Below, piece after piece: positions 1 to 7,954 of a DNA stretch of 37,157 bases; positions within the stretch are counted from its first letter, which is position 1, and the number at the start of each line of letters is the position of its first letter. A program made the position numbers and the translations under genes. The stretch is from Oscillatoriales cyanobacterium PMM_0019 (lineage in GTDB: Bacteria > Cyanobacteriota > Cyanobacteriia > Cyanobacteriales > CASBRB01): the NCBI GenBank assembly GCA_949127975.1, contig CASBRB010000150.1:1-37157 (forward strand), written 5' to 3'. Below the pieces are notes generated by a model, which did not search any database, was not told the DNA's origin, and saw only the letters and a program-made list of their open reading frames with translations.

Positions 1-78
1 AGGTTGGGTTGAGGAACGAAACCCAACATCACCCCTGTGGGTTTATGTTGGGTAACGCTTACGCTCAACCCAAGCTAC
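1..78. repeat. Dispersed repeat of the GTTGGGTT...AACCCAAC type
   Basis: The stretch contains GTTGGGTTGAGGAACGAAAC followed by CCAAC, and then TGTTGGGTAACGCTTACGCT followed by CAACCCA, so it folds as two adjacent hairpins. This kind of short dispersed repeat is common in cyanobacterial intergenic DNA. A degenerate inverted copy lies at 7852-7880. The frame open across 9-251 is an accident of the repeat and has no protein-like features. Confidence 0.6.
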
Positions 79-84
79 AATTTT

Positions 85-142
85 ATATAGCGGTTCGTAG
101 GGGCAATCCCCCTGCTCAAGCCCCCTATATCTGCCCAATGTG
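85..142 (+). repeat. MITE-like repeat, core copy
   Basis: This is a copy of the repeat also seen at 1177-1250, 4997-5067, 28894-28930 and 31822-31908 (inverted). The shared core is GGTTCGTAGGGGCAA, a short spacer, then CCCCTATAT. Here the right arm is changed (CAAGCCCCCTATAT), so the hairpin is weakened, and the terminal AGGACTTACGCA motif is absent. Confidence 0.6.
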
Positions 143-213
143 CTACAGTACTGTGTATGTTACAGGGGCTCTAGCTAGATATTTCTTAAGAAGCCCACGA
201 ATAAAAACCGATC

Positions 214-1119
214 CTAACTGTTGTCCAGCCAATTTCGCAAATCTTCAATAGTGGAAAAATCGAATAACGCCTCGCCTAAGGCTTCAACATAGTCCAAATC
301 AAAAGACCTAACCTGACTCTCCAATTCCCCATCGATTTCCCCAAGTTTACGCTTGAGTTGACGGATAATTAAGTTTTTTTCCCTTTCAATCCCTTGTTCA
401 ATCCCTTGTCTCATCCAACTGGTAACAATTTGCATAACTTCCTGCTGTTCTTGTGGTTGTAAGGAACCCAATTCTGTTTGAAACAATACTTCCTCTGTCT
501 GATTCAGATTCAGATAAGTGTCGATAAACCCCGATATTAACTGCATTTTTGCAGGATTTAATTTCAATGTTACCAGTAACCGCAAACATTCGGCTTTGAC
601 TTTCGGTCTGTCTTCTGGTGCTATTTTCATGTTCGTCATCAATGCTGATGCTACTGGATTGGGACGACTCAAAAAGTCTCGCCAGTTATATTGATTTAGC
701 TGAATGACCCGATAATTAAAATCCAATACTTTAAAATCTGGAAACCCTACTTGATATTGACTGATGGCTGGTTTTTTCGGCTCCTGATAGGAAAAAACCA
801 CGATGGGATAAATCGGTAAGCTGAATTTTTCGTGTAAGCGGGCAAAATAACGAAACATCCGACGGTCAAAGTTCGGTTCAGCACTAGATTGATTTTCCAG
901 ATGAATCAGAAAATAAGCTGACTCATTTTGAAACTTTATCCTAACAATTAAATCTGTTTCGTATCTTTCACCTTCGGTCACATCTGTAAACACTTCTTTG
1001 TCTAAAAATATGATAGAATCTGGATCTAAATAGTCCATAACTTGAGGAAAAAATAATTCAATAAATTCTAGAAAAAAGTTAGATATTAATTCCTTAAATA
1101 GACGGTCATGGTCAATCAT
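214..1119 (-). CDS. Rpn/DUF4351 family PD-(D/E)XK nuclease-like protein
   Basis: This 301-residue protein looks full length for the large cyanobacterial family annotated as Rpn-like recombination-promoting nuclease/putative transposase with a C-terminal DUF4351 region. The N-terminal half has the family pattern: MIDHDRLFKELI, then an acidic/hydrophobic core with ETDLIV (about residue 55) and FLIHLENQ (about residue 70), which fits a PD-(D/E)XK nuclease fold. The C-terminal half has the coiled, glutamine- and glutamate-rich MRQGIEQGIEREKNLIIRQL segment and ends in a short domain with LGEALFDF. The ATG at 1119 is preceded by GGAG about 5 nt upstream, which supports this start. It stands alone between repeat copies. 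E. coli Rpn proteins are reported to promote RecA-independent recombination, but the role of the cyanobacterial branch is unknown. Confidence 0.88.
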   Translation of the reverse strand: MIDHDRLFKELISNFFLEFIELFFPQVMDYLDPDSIIFLDKEVFTDVTEGERYETDLIVRIKFQNESAYFLIHLENQSSAEPNFDRRMFRYFARLHEKFSLPIYPIVVFSYQEPKKPAISQYQVGFPDFKVLDFNYRVIQLNQYNWRDFLSRPNPVASALMTNMKIAPEDRPKVKAECLRLLVTLKLNPAKMQLISGFIDTYLNLNQTEEVLFQTELGSLQPQEQQEVMQIVTSWMRQGIEQGIEREKNLIIRQLKRKLGEIDGELESQVRSFDLDYVEALGEALFDFSTIEDLRNWLDNS

Positions 1120-1176
1120 ATGCTCCTGTTATTTTCCGAGTATATCCTTAGTACTAGAATAACACATAGATCTAAC

Positions 1177-1250
1177 AGGACTTAAGCACTGCTTTTATAT
1201 GGTTCGTAGGGGCAAACCCCCTGTGGTTGCCCCTATATATGCCAGTGTGA
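1177..1250 (+). repeat. MITE-like repeat with left terminal motif
   Basis: The left end AGGACTTAAGCACT (1177-1190) matches the terminal motif AGGACTTACGCA with one change. The core GGTTCGTAGGGGCAA, spacer, TTGCCCCTATATATGCC forms a hairpin with a 9-bp TAGGGGCAA/TTGCCCCTA stem. The right end stops at GCCAGTGTGAGCC, so the right terminal motif has decayed. Confidence 0.65.
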
Positions 1251-1329
1251 GCCAAAAACACAGCATAATCCTGGGAGGGCGTGAGCCTTCAAGATCTAAA
1301 TGACTGATATGAGAAAGCGGAGCATGCCG

Positions 1330-2133
1330 ATGACTAATCCCAAATCCCCTGCGATTGTTGTTTTCGATATTGATGGTGTAGTGCGCGATGTGGGGGGTTC
1401 ATATCGTCGGGCTATAGCCGATACAGTAGAGCATTTCACTGATGGCGTCTACCGACCAACCCAAACAGATATCGATCGGCTAAAGTCAGAAGGAATGTGG
1501 AATAATGACTGGGAGGCGTCCCAAGAGCTAGTTTATCGACACTTCGAGGCTCAAGAACAGAGGCGCGAACAGGTTCAACTTGATTTTAACGCCCTGGTTG
1601 ACTTTTTCCAATCCCGTTATCGAGGAACAGATCCCCAAAATTGGACAGGGTATATTTGCCAGGAACCGTTACTGATACAGCCGAGTTATCTAGAGCAACT
1701 GAGTGCCGCTGATATGAGCTGGGGGTTTTTTAGCGGTGCCCCACACGCCGAAGCTACCTACGTGCTGGAGAGAAAATTAGGGCTGAAATCGCCAGTACTG
1801 ATTGGGATGGAAGATGCACCAGGTAAACCCGATCCCACCGGGTTATTAGCAGCAGTCCAACAGATAGAGATACGTGACAGAGTGAGTGCTGCAACTCCAG
1901 TTGTATATGCGGGAGATACAGTTGCCGATATGTACACAGTCGCTAAAGCAAAGGATATTAATTCTAACAGATCTTGGATTAGTGTGGGAATACTGCCGCC
2001 CCATGTTCAGGGAACTCCAGAACTTAGTAATGCCTATGCAGAAACTCTAATGGCGGCTGGGGCAAATGTGGTTTTGAGTAATGTCAAACAATTGACCCCA
2101 GAACAGATAAAATTGCTCATTATCGCAGGTTAA
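1330..2133 (+). CDS. HAD-superfamily hydrolase (TIGR01548-like)
   Basis: A haloacid-dehalogenase-type phosphatase of a cyanobacterial subgroup usually annotated as TIGR01548. Motif I is IVVFDIDGVVRD near the N-terminus, with the nucleophile Asp and the general acid Asp two residues later. The motif II region is WGFFSGAP, motif III lies around GKPDP, and motif IV is VVYAGDTVADM, supplying Mg-binding acids. The substrate is unknown. In-frame ATGs occur at 1300, 1309, 1324 and 1330. The one at 1330 has GGAG at 1319-1322, seven bases upstream, and puts motif I close to the N-terminus, so it is preferred; starting at 1300 would add ten residues. The gene ends inside the convergent TPR gene with a 14-bp overlap. 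Confidence 0.85.
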   Translation: MTNPKSPAIVVFDIDGVVRDVGGSYRRAIADTVEHFTDGVYRPTQTDIDRLKSEGMWNNDWEASQELVYRHFEAQEQRREQVQLDFNALVDFFQSRYRGTDPQNWTGYICQEPLLIQPSYLEQLSAADMSWGFFSGAPHAEATYVLERKLGLKSPVLIGMEDAPGKPDPTGLLAAVQQIEIRDRVSAATPVVYAGDTVADMYTVAKAKDINSNRSWISVGILPPHVQGTPELSNAYAETLMAAGANVVLSNVKQLTPEQIKLLIIAG

Positions 2134-2938
2134 GGAACTTATCCAGGGCGGCAACCATAAGAGGTGGCCAACGGCGGACAGTTTTTACCCAATCCAAGTC
2201 CTGATATCGTGAGTCGAGTCCGACAGCGGCTACCCAATGACTTTCGGCCTCACCCTCTTTTCCCTGCACCCACAAAGCTGCGGTGAGAGCGGCACGCATA
2301 TCCGGAAATTGGGGGTATTTGCGGATTAGATTCCGCATCGTGCGAATTGCCTCATTTGTCTCACCAACCTGATAGAGAGCCAAGGCATAATTAGCTCTAG
2401 CGAAAGCCAACTTAGGAGCCAAATCAGCAGCGCGACGATAATCTTCCATCGCATCAAGCCATCTTCCCAACCCCGCTTCAGCATTACCGCGATTATTATA
2501 AGCCATCGCATCATTGGGGTCTAATTCCAGCAGATGATTATAATCAGCAATAGCCTCCTCCCACCTGCCCAAACCTTCCAGAGCAGTACCACGATTAAGG
2601 TAGAGATCAGTAGCATTAGGAGCAAGGGCGATCGCTTTATTATAATCAGCTAGAGCCTCCTCCAACTTATTCTGACTCACCCTAGAATTCCCCCGATTAC
2701 TCCAAACAGCAGGATTATCAGGAAACAACTCTATCAACCGAGTCCAAGACATTTCCGCAGAAGCAAAGTCACCAACATTAGTAGCCTTAAAAGCCTCCTT
2801 ACTTAACACATCACCCTGCTCCAACTGAGCATTAGGATAGCCAGACTGTGGCACTTGAGCCATAACCGGCCCAACATCAACCAACCCAACTAGAACAACC
2901 AAAAAAACACTAACCAAACCCACAATCCAGCGCATCAT
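2120..2938 (-). CDS. Exported/lumenal TPR protein
   Basis: About 272 residues. The N-terminus is a hydrophobic segment (MMRWIVGLVSVFLVVLVGLV) ending in MAQ, which reads as a signal peptide and sends the protein to the thylakoid lumen or periplasm. The rest is tetratricopeptide repeats of the WSNRGNSRVSQNKLEEALAD, LYLNRGTALEGLGRWEEAIA and AYNNRGNAEAGLGRWLDAME type, giving four or five helix-turn-helix units for protein binding. A GTG at 2950 is in frame, but the tandem ATGs at 2938 and 2935 follow a GTGGGA stretch and start the signal peptide directly, so 2938 is chosen. It lies about 110 bp after ruvB on the same strand, separated by a repeat, and may be co-transcribed. The partner is unknown. 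Confidence 0.85.
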   Translation of the reverse strand: MMRWIVGLVSVFLVVLVGLVDVGPVMAQVPQSGYPNAQLEQGDVLSKEAFKATNVGDFASAEMSWTRLIELFPDNPAVWSNRGNSRVSQNKLEEALADYNKAIALAPNATDLYLNRGTALEGLGRWEEAIADYNHLLELDPNDAMAYNNRGNAEAGLGRWLDAMEDYRRAADLAPKLAFARANYALALYQVGETNEAIRTMRNLIRKYPQFPDMRAALTAALWVQGKEGEAESHWVAAVGLDSRYQDLDWVKTVRRWPPLMVAALDKFLNLR

Positions 2939-2990
2939 ATATATTCCCACTTATCCAACACATCGCATAAAACCAAAGAACCTAACTTTC

Positions 2991-3040
2991 CTCCGCGTCC
3001 TTTGCGTAAACCTTCGCGCCGCAATGCGATTAAAAAAAAA
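2991..3040. repeat. CTTTGCG-type dispersed repeat with poly-A
   Basis: The sequence TCCTTTGCGTAAACCTTCGC followed by a short GC stretch and a run of nine A matches the longer copy at 24031-24082, where CCTTTGCGCCCTTTGCGTTA also runs into poly-A. Both copies lie in short gaps between leftward genes. Confidence 0.5.
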
Positions 3041-3050
3041 CTCACCAGCG

Positions 3051-4142
3051 CTAATCATACCCCAAATGTTTCTGAGCAGCAGGGGTAGCCATACGTCCAC
3101 GCGGAGTGCGATGCATAAAGCCGATTTGCAACAAATAAGGTTCATAAACCTCCTCAATAGTCTGAGCATCCTCGCCAGTAGAAGCAGCTAGAGCCTCTAA
3201 ACCGACTGGTCCCCCATAAAACTGTTCAATTATGACACTTAACATCAGTCGGTCCGTCCAATCTAAACCCATAGGATCGACATTAAAAACTTGTAAAGCT
3301 TCTGCCGCGACATCCTGGTTAATTTCACCGTAATTTTTCACCTGGGCATAATCTCGCACTCGTTTCACCAGTCGATTGGCAATCCGGGGCGTACCTCTAG
3401 CTCGTCGAGCAATTTCTAACGCGCCGTCCTCAGTAATCGGGGCTTGGAGGATCTCGGCAGTTCGCAACACAATTAGGGTTAGTTCATCAGGCTCGTAAAA
3501 GCGTAGCCGTTCGATCATACCAAAGCGATCGCGCAATGGAGCACTGAGCAACCCCACGCGAGTCGTTGCCCCGACCAAAGTAAACTTATTTAGTGACAGA
3601 CTGCGAATTTTAGCACTTTGACCCTTACCAATGGTAAGATCTAAGCGGAAATCTTCCATTGCTGGGTAAAGCAGTTCTTCTGCCATACGGGACAGGCGAT
3701 GAATTTCGTCAATAAACAGGATATCCCCTGGACCGAGACTGCAAAGTATTCCTCTAATATCGCGCGGATGCTCTAAGGCTGGTGCAGAGGTAATTTTGCA
3801 ATTAACACCCATTTCAGTAGCTAAAATCAGCGACATAGTAGTTTTCCCCAGTCCTGGTGGGCCATATAGCAGCATATGATCCATTGACTCACCTCTACCT
3901 TTGGCTGCGAGTATGGCAATTTCTAAGATCCCCTTGAGATCTTTTTGCCCGATATAGTCAGCGAGTCGTTGGGGTCGAATACTTTCTTCTTGCTTACCTT
4001 CCTCATCAGCTACTGCTGTTGGTTGCAAAATTTCTTCAGTTCTAGGAGTAGTCTTAGAATTACGGCGCTTGGTTGGAATAGTTTGCTGTTTGGGTTGCCC
4101 GTCTGGTGGTGGAGTTTGTTGTTTGGAGGAGATGATCGCCAT
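3051..4142 (-). CDS. ruvB: Holliday junction branch migration helicase RuvB
   Basis: RuvB is the hexameric AAA+ motor that drives Holliday junction branch migration with RuvA during recombinational repair. At 363 residues it is a normal length for a cyanobacterial RuvB with an N-terminal extension of about 55 polar residues. Walker A is GPPGLGKT, Walker B is ILFIDEIHR, sensor I lies in [11 protein letters not shown], the arginine region is APLRDRFGM, and sensor II is GTPRIANRL. The C-terminal winged helix carries RTPRGRMAT, which contacts DNA. ruvA and ruvC are not nearby, as is usual in cyanobacteria. The gene is divergent from hisF, with about 55 bp between starts. Confidence 0.97.
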   Translation of the reverse strand: MAIISSKQQTPPPDGQPKQQTIPTKRRNSKTTPRTEEILQPTAVADEEGKQEESIRPQRLADYIGQKDLKGILEIAILAAKGRGESMDHMLLYGPPGLGKTTMSLILATEMGVNCKITSAPALEHPRDIRGILCSLGPGDILFIDEIHRLSRMAEELLYPAMEDFRLDLTIGKGQSAKIRSLSLNKFTLVGATTRVGLLSAPLRDRFGMIERLRFYEPDELTLIVLRTAEILQAPITEDGALEIARRARGTPRIANRLVKRVRDYAQVKNYGEINQDVAAEALQVFNVDPMGLDWTDRLMLSVIIEQFYGGPVGLEALAASTGEDAQTIEEVYEPYLLQIGFMHRTPRGRMATPAAQKHLGYD

Positions 4143-4197
4143 TTGGGGACTAAGAGTTAGTTACTATAATCGGTGTTTTTAAGGATATGTAATTGCC

Positions 4198-4974
4198 ATG
4201 CTAGCTAAACGAATCTTACCTTGCCTGGACGTGAAAGCGGGGCGGGTTGTTAAAGGCGTCAACTTTGTGAATCTGCGGGATGCAGGCGATCCTGTGGAAC
4301 TGGCACAGGTATACAATGACGCGGGAGCTGATGAGTTGGTGTTTTTGGATATTACTGCGACTCACGAAGACCGAAACACCATTATTGATGTGGTATATCG
4401 CACTGCTGAGCAGGTGTTTATCCCTCTAACGGTGGGTGGCGGGATTCAATCCTTAGAAAATATTAAACATTTGTTAAGAGCGGGAGCGGATAAAGTCAGT
4501 ATCAACTCGGCGGCAGTTCGCGATCCTGACTTGATTAACCGGGCGAGTTCGCGGTTTGGGAATCAGTGTATTGTGGTAGCGATCGATGCCCGACGGCGGC
4601 AAGACGCGGCTAATCCTGGCTGGGATGTTTACGTGCGGGGAGGGCGAGAAAATACAGGTTTGGATGCGATAGCTTGGGCTAAAGAAGTTGAGCAACGGGG
4701 ATGTGGTGAATTGCTCGTTACCAGTATGGATGCTGATGGCACCCAGGCTGGGTATGATTTAGAACTCACCCGCACTATTGCCGAACTCGTGGAAATCCCA
4801 GTGATTGCCTCTGGGGGTGCAGGTAACTGCTCACACATTTATCAGGCTCTCACCGCAGGCAAAGCAGAAGCGGCGCTTTTGGCTTCTTTACTGCATTACG
4901 GGCAACTCACTGTTGCTCAAATTAAACAACACTTGGCGGATCATCAGGTGCCAGTGCGGCTGCTGGAGCCTTAA
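4198..4974 (+). CDS. hisF: Imidazole glycerol phosphate synthase subunit HisF
   Basis: HisF is the cyclase half of imidazole glycerol phosphate synthase. It takes ammonia from HisH and converts PRFAR to IGP and AICAR in histidine synthesis. The 258-residue (beta/alpha)8 protein is full length. The catalytic Asp11 is in [16 protein letters not shown] and the second catalytic Asp is in VVAIDARR. The phosphate sites are VGGGIQ and ASGGAG. The ATG at 4198 gives the conserved [11 protein letters not shown] start. The other his genes are elsewhere, so it is a scattered single gene. A MITE-like repeat follows closely after its stop. Confidence 0.98.
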   Translation: MLAKRILPCLDVKAGRVVKGVNFVNLRDAGDPVELAQVYNDAGADELVFLDITATHEDRNTIIDVVYRTAEQVFIPLTVGGGIQSLENIKHLLRAGADKVSINSAAVRDPDLINRASSRFGNQCIVVAIDARRRQDAANPGWDVYVRGGRENTGLDAIAWAKEVEQRGCGELLVTSMDADGTQAGYDLELTRTIAELVEIPVIASGGAGNCSHIYQALTAGKAEAALLASLLHYGQLTVAQIKQHLADHQVPVRLLEP

Positions 4975-4996
4975 GCACATATATAGTAGGAGTCAT

Positions 4997-5067
4997 CTAT
5001 ATATAGCGGGTTCGTAGGGGCAAACCCCCTGTGGTTGCCCCTATATATGCCAGTGTGCGTAAGTCCT
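4997..5067 (+). repeat. MITE-like repeat with right terminal motif
   Basis: The core GGTTCGTAGGGGCAA, spacer, TTGCCCCTATATATGCC is nearly identical to the 1177-1250 copy. It ends in TGCGTAAGTCCT (5056-5067), the reverse complement of the AGGACTTACGCA terminal motif. The left terminus is unclear; CTTAAGCAC overlapping the hisF stop may be its remnant. Confidence 0.7.
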
Positions 5068-5216
5068 GTGGATTTGAGATTGAAAGAATGTCCTAAGCAT
5101 CTTGACTGTTGCTATATATGAGGTTAACCCTTTGGCAAGAAGCAACGTTTGCCAAGTAGCATTAATTCGTCATATTATGTAATATTAGAGTGAGCGAGTG
5201 TTACAGTTTGTAAATT

Positions 5217-5426
5217 ATGTTGATTGCTATTCTAATTTTTGATGTGGCGCTGGTTGCTTGGTCGCTGCACCTGATGCAGGAAGCCTTCGCTCAGCAGGAG
5301 TTTTCGTTAATGCTAGCTGGGATGTTGGTGGCAATGTCAGCGGCGGCGATGCTTGTGGTATATTTCCTCATGGGCAGCTATATTGGTTTTTTAGCGCAGA
5401 TGGCTCAACACCCCTACCCGTTCTAA
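5217..5426 (+). CDS. Small two-helix membrane protein, unknown function
   Basis: A 69-residue protein that is almost wholly hydrophobic. The first membrane segment is about residues 2-20 (LIAILIFDVALVAWSLHLM), followed by a short loop EAFAQQEFS and a second segment about residues 31-58 (MLAGMLVAMSAAAMLVVYFL). The C-terminus is short and polar (QMAQHPYPF). The composition and clean helix-loop-helix layout make it a plausible real gene. No family is recognised. It sits just upstream of tRNA-Ala and may share its transcript, although no promoter was identified. Confidence 0.65.
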   Translation: MLIAILIFDVALVAWSLHLMQEAFAQQEFSLMLAGMLVAMSAAAMLVVYFLMGSYIGFLAQMAQHPYPF

Positions 5427-5490
5427 GTAGAATTTTGTAGACTACTTGACAAACTGCTGGCAGTTGAGGGACAATAACAAAGGTTCGCAA

Positions 5491-5563
5491 GGGGTTATAG
5501 CTCAGTTGGTAGAGCACCTCAATGGCATTGAGGGGGTCTGCGGTTCGAATCCGCATAGCTCCA
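5491..5563 (+). tRNA. tRNA-Ala (anticodon GGC)
   Basis: A full cloverleaf is present: acceptor GGGGTTA paired with TAGCTCC (two G-T wobbles), D-arm GCTC/GAGC, anticodon stem CCTCA/TGAGG with a 7-nt loop carrying GGC at 5524-5526, variable loop GGGTC, and T-arm TGCGG/CCGCA with loop TTCGAAT. The discriminator base is A and the terminal CCA is not encoded, as is common in cyanobacteria. A transposon-like terminus starts 8 bp downstream. Confidence 0.97.
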
Positions 5564-5570
5564 TTTGTTG

Positions 5571-5692
5571 TGTACATTAAATAATTATTGTCACATTTAA
5601 AGAATTATTGTCCAATTTGACCATGTTATGGGATATAAGTGACGCATTTTCAAGTTTTTCAGGCATTAATTTAGTTTTAAATAATTCTTGTC
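5571..5692. mobile_element. Terminus of a Tn7-like, probably type V-K CAST, transposon
   Basis: Eight bases after tRNA-Ala the sequence reads TGTACA (5571-5576), followed by three copies of a TnsB-site-like repeat: TTAAATAATTATTGTC (5577-5592), TTTAAAGAATTATTGTC (5596-5612) and TTTTAAATAATTCTTGTC (5675-5692). Type V-K CRISPR-associated transposon ends also begin TGTACA and carry several AATTAATGTC-like TnsB sites, and these elements home to the 3' side of tRNA genes. A GTT at 5505-5507 inside the tRNA lies 63 bp before the terminus, which fits the GTN PAM and 60-66 bp offset known for ShCAST. No second TGTACA end was found before glpX. The remainder to 5912 holds no gene and no further repeat that I can see. 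Assignment to V-K rather than another Tn7-like branch is inference. Confidence 0.7.
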
Positions 5693-5912
5693 CAGAGTTG
5701 AAACCAGTTGAGTATTTTTTTCTTCTGCCTCCGGCTTCCGACTCTCCTGCTCGCCGGATAATAGCCCTAGGTTAAGTTATTATACTGGATTAGCGGAGAT
5801 GCTCATCTACCGATAGTAGTAATTCGGGCTTGATAAGCAAAGAATATTAAGTCTCTTGCTTTTTCTTGTAAAGTCCCGTGATTGGACTGTACCTCAAATT
5901 CAATACTAATTC

Positions 5913-6983
5913 TCAATCTTGATTATGGAGAAACCTGGCAGCTGACTCAAACCCTTTGGTAATCGATGAAGCCCATTGAAGGTACTCTTCGAGATCCAAA
6001 TTTAATACCTCCTCTCGATGAAAAGTTACTCCTGGCAGTTTTTCTGTCGGGCAACCTTGATTCAGGGCTTTGAGGCGTCGTGCATAACTGCTAGAAAGTA
6101 CGATCGCTTGCAAAAAATCGGTATTTTTTAACAAACGCAATACTTTAAATTGGGCAAGATGTTGTTCGCGTAAAGCCCAGTCGGAGCGCAGATCGAATTC
6201 AGTGGCGGCATAGGAAGATGTCAGTAGATCGAAGTAAGTCAGTTCGCATTGCGGCTTTTTATTTTCCTCAAAAATATAACATACGGCTTCTTTAGGTAGT
6301 TCTTCACTCAACACAAAAACGCCCATCTGGTAATGCTCGAATTTCTTGATTACTTCGGCTTCAAACTGCTCGACAACGGCTAACTTATCTGGAGCGTATT
6401 TCCAATATTTGCAATAGCCACTACGCCACTGGGGGAAGTTGAAGGTTTGGGAAACCGGAAAGAAACCCATTTCATATTCTTTTTCTGGAGAAGAATAGTC
6501 GATCGTCGGTTGTCCTGGTTGGCGCAGCTTTTTGTCCGTCTTCAAACTAAAAATTGCATCTCGGCGAGGGGTGTTGGGATAGTCGAGGGCTAGTTTGATA
6601 TCGAGATAAAACCAACGTTCTTCGGGTGGGTGGCGCTTGCCGAGATCGATCGATACGGGTTTGCCGGATAATAAAGCCATTAACAAGCTGGTTAGGCGTT
6701 GCTGTCCGTCGAGAATCAGGTATTTGGGAATTGGCGTTTCATTGATAACGACGCTTTCTACTAGGCGGGGTTTGAACTTGATTTTGGGATTGCCCTGCTT
6801 GAGAAACATAACTACTCCGATTGGGAAGCCCAAAGAAACGCTAGCCAGAGCGCGAGAAATCCGGTCTTCGTTCCAACACCAGGAGCGTTGGAAGTCTACC
6901 AGTTGAATTTTACCTTGTTGAGTATCCCGTAGCAGGTCTAAAAGCGGAATTTTGGTGATGTCAAAGGTGGAGATAGAGTTCAT
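5913..6983 (-). CDS. DUF262 (GmrSD N-terminal-like) protein, C-terminally truncated
   Basis: The 356-residue product has the DUF262 ParB-like nucleotide-binding domain. Near the N-terminus is LVDFQRSWCWNEDRISRALA, and near residue 95 is the diagnostic LILDGQQRLTSLLMALLSGK. DUF262 occurs in the GmrSD modification-dependent restriction enzyme and related defence proteins, where it is thought to hydrolyse NTP. Proteins of this group usually run to 550-600 residues and often end in a DUF1524 HNH nuclease. Here the frame stops after ESAARFLHNQD, and no HNH motif follows in the roughly 340 bp before the transposon-like terminus. The gene therefore looks truncated and the nuclease half is missing. 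It lies within the island as cargo or as an older neighbour. Confidence 0.82.
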   Translation of the reverse strand: MNSISTFDITKIPLLDLLRDTQQGKIQLVDFQRSWCWNEDRISRALASVSLGFPIGVVMFLKQGNPKIKFKPRLVESVVINETPIPKYLILDGQQRLTSLLMALLSGKPVSIDLGKRHPPEERWFYLDIKLALDYPNTPRRDAIFSLKTDKKLRQPGQPTIDYSSPEKEYEMGFFPVSQTFNFPQWRSGYCKYWKYAPDKLAVVEQFEAEVIKKFEHYQMGVFVLSEELPKEAVCYIFEENKKPQCELTYFDLLTSSYAATEFDLRSDWALREQHLAQFKVLRLLKNTDFLQAIVLSSSYARRLKALNQGCPTEKLPGVTFHREEVLNLDLEEYLQWASSITKGFESAARFLHNQD

Positions 6984-7115
6984 GCTATTACCTAGAGCTG
7001 TTGATTCTGACTAACAGATTTTGTCAATCTTACCAACAGCTTACATAAGCTAATTCCCCAAAGTTATGATTTATTATCATTGCTTTTTCCGGTCTAATTG
7101 AGTAAAATTTTGGTT

Positions 7116-7433
7116 TCAAAAATTCCCCTGATTAGATGGACAAAGCAGAACTTGTAAAAACTCTGGGAACTCGTCAAACCGCTCTAATATTAGATCTGCT
7201 AGTGTCAAGTACCATTTGTGGTAAGCTTGCGGTGACTGATGAGTGCGACCTTGACTAAACCAACTATGGCAGGTGCGGATATCGACCCAACAAATTTCAG
7301 CAATGAACTCACGGCTGACATCCCACTTGGCGCTAAACTTTTGATGATCTATTTGGGGCTGGGCATAGATATATGCTCTTAACCTTGTAAATTGCTCGTC
7401 GTTTAGGGGTCGGGGATATGAATAGTTACTCAT
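7116..7433 (-). CDS. Small WDVSRE-type protein, putative DNA-binding
   Basis: About 105 residues. The core FSAKWDVSREFIAEICWVDI, followed by RTCHSWFSQG, resembles a short helix-turn-helix in which an AEICWVD segment is followed by a recognition-like TCHSWFSQG helix. Small cyanobacterial proteins with this layout are common but have no known function. An ATG at 7454 is in frame, but the ATG at 7433 has GGAAGC a few bases upstream, so the shorter start is chosen. The upstream neighbour at 7461-7628 is a paralogue of the first half, and the two probably form one leftward unit. Confidence 0.6.
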   Translation of the reverse strand: MSNYSYPRPLNDEQFTRLRAYIYAQPQIDHQKFSAKWDVSREFIAEICWVDIRTCHSWFSQGRTHQSPQAYHKWYLTLADLILERFDEFPEFLQVLLCPSNQGNF

Positions 7434-7460
7434 TATTTTGCTTCCAACAGACATTCAATT

Positions 7461-7628
7461 TCATCCACAGATAAAAGCCAGTTCCTCTCGCGACACGTCC
7501 CAATATTTCAGAAACTCATCGAGTTCCATGAGATGTTGTTTTAGGGGCTGGAGATACAGAGCAAACGCATCCCAGTGTCTCTGAGTAGGAGTTTTTGGGG
7601 CAATAGCCATAGCTACGCTCATTGCCAT
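7461..7628 (-). CDS. Truncated paralogue of the WDVSRE protein
   Basis: About 55 residues when begun at the ATG at 7628; a longer frame reaches 7700 but would run through an inverted repeat. The segment FLKYWDVSREELAFICG matches FSAKWDVSREFIAEICWVD of the downstream neighbour and then stops where that neighbour continues into its putative recognition helix. Shifting frame by one base gives DEIECLLEAK before a stop, so a frameshift near 7464 is possible. It is best read as a degenerate duplicate of the 7116-7433 gene. Confidence 0.5.
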   Translation of the reverse strand: MAMSVAMAIAPKTPTQRHWDAFALYLQPLKQHLMELDEFLKYWDVSREELAFICG

Positions 7629-7671
7629 TTGGCAAGAAAGGGAACTATCGTATTTTAGTTGAGTTGAAGGG

Positions 7672-7720
7672 TATAGGTTCGGTTTTCCAGGAAGCTGCAT
7701 TGGTGAAAACCGAACCTATA
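7672..7720. repeat. 16-bp perfect inverted repeat
   Basis: The left arm TATAGGTTCGGTTTTC (7672-7687) and right arm GAAAACCGAACCTATA (7705-7720) pair perfectly around a 17-bp spacer. It lies just upstream of the small WDVSRE genes on their coding strand. There is no U-rich tail, so it does not look like a simple terminator. It could be an operator, a small mobile-element relic or a structured leader. Confidence 0.75.
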
Positions 7721-7851
7721 ATACCAATTTCATTAAATGTTGCTACAGATTCTTCTTCCCCTGTCGGCTCTCCCGTACAAAGGCGTGATAAGTTTTACTT
7801 ATCATTAGAAGAAAGGTTGAGCAGAGCAAAACCCAAGGTTTTCACAGTAAC

Positions 7852-7880
7852 AGGTTGGTTTTCGTACCTCAACCCAACCT
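7852..7880. repeat. Degenerate inverted copy of the window-start repeat
   Basis: AGGTTGGTTTTCGTACCTCA followed by ACCCAACCT is close to the reverse complement of the repeat at positions 1-27. Its ends (AGGTTGG/CCAACCT) can pair as a hairpin. Confidence 0.5.
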
Positions 7881-7954
7881 ATTTCGACATAACGAATAAG
7901 CCTCAAAGTATTATCCTTACTTGGTTCCATGAGTTCTATAGTTTCCTTTTCTTG

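Noticed and set aside
9-251. Plus-strand open frame of 80 codons
   Set aside because: It runs through two dispersed repeats and into the end of the Rpn-like gene; the composition is not protein-like.
1197-1249. Rho-independent terminator at the TAGGGGCAA hairpin
   Set aside because: The hairpin lacks a U-run and recurs as a dispersed repeat in unrelated contexts.
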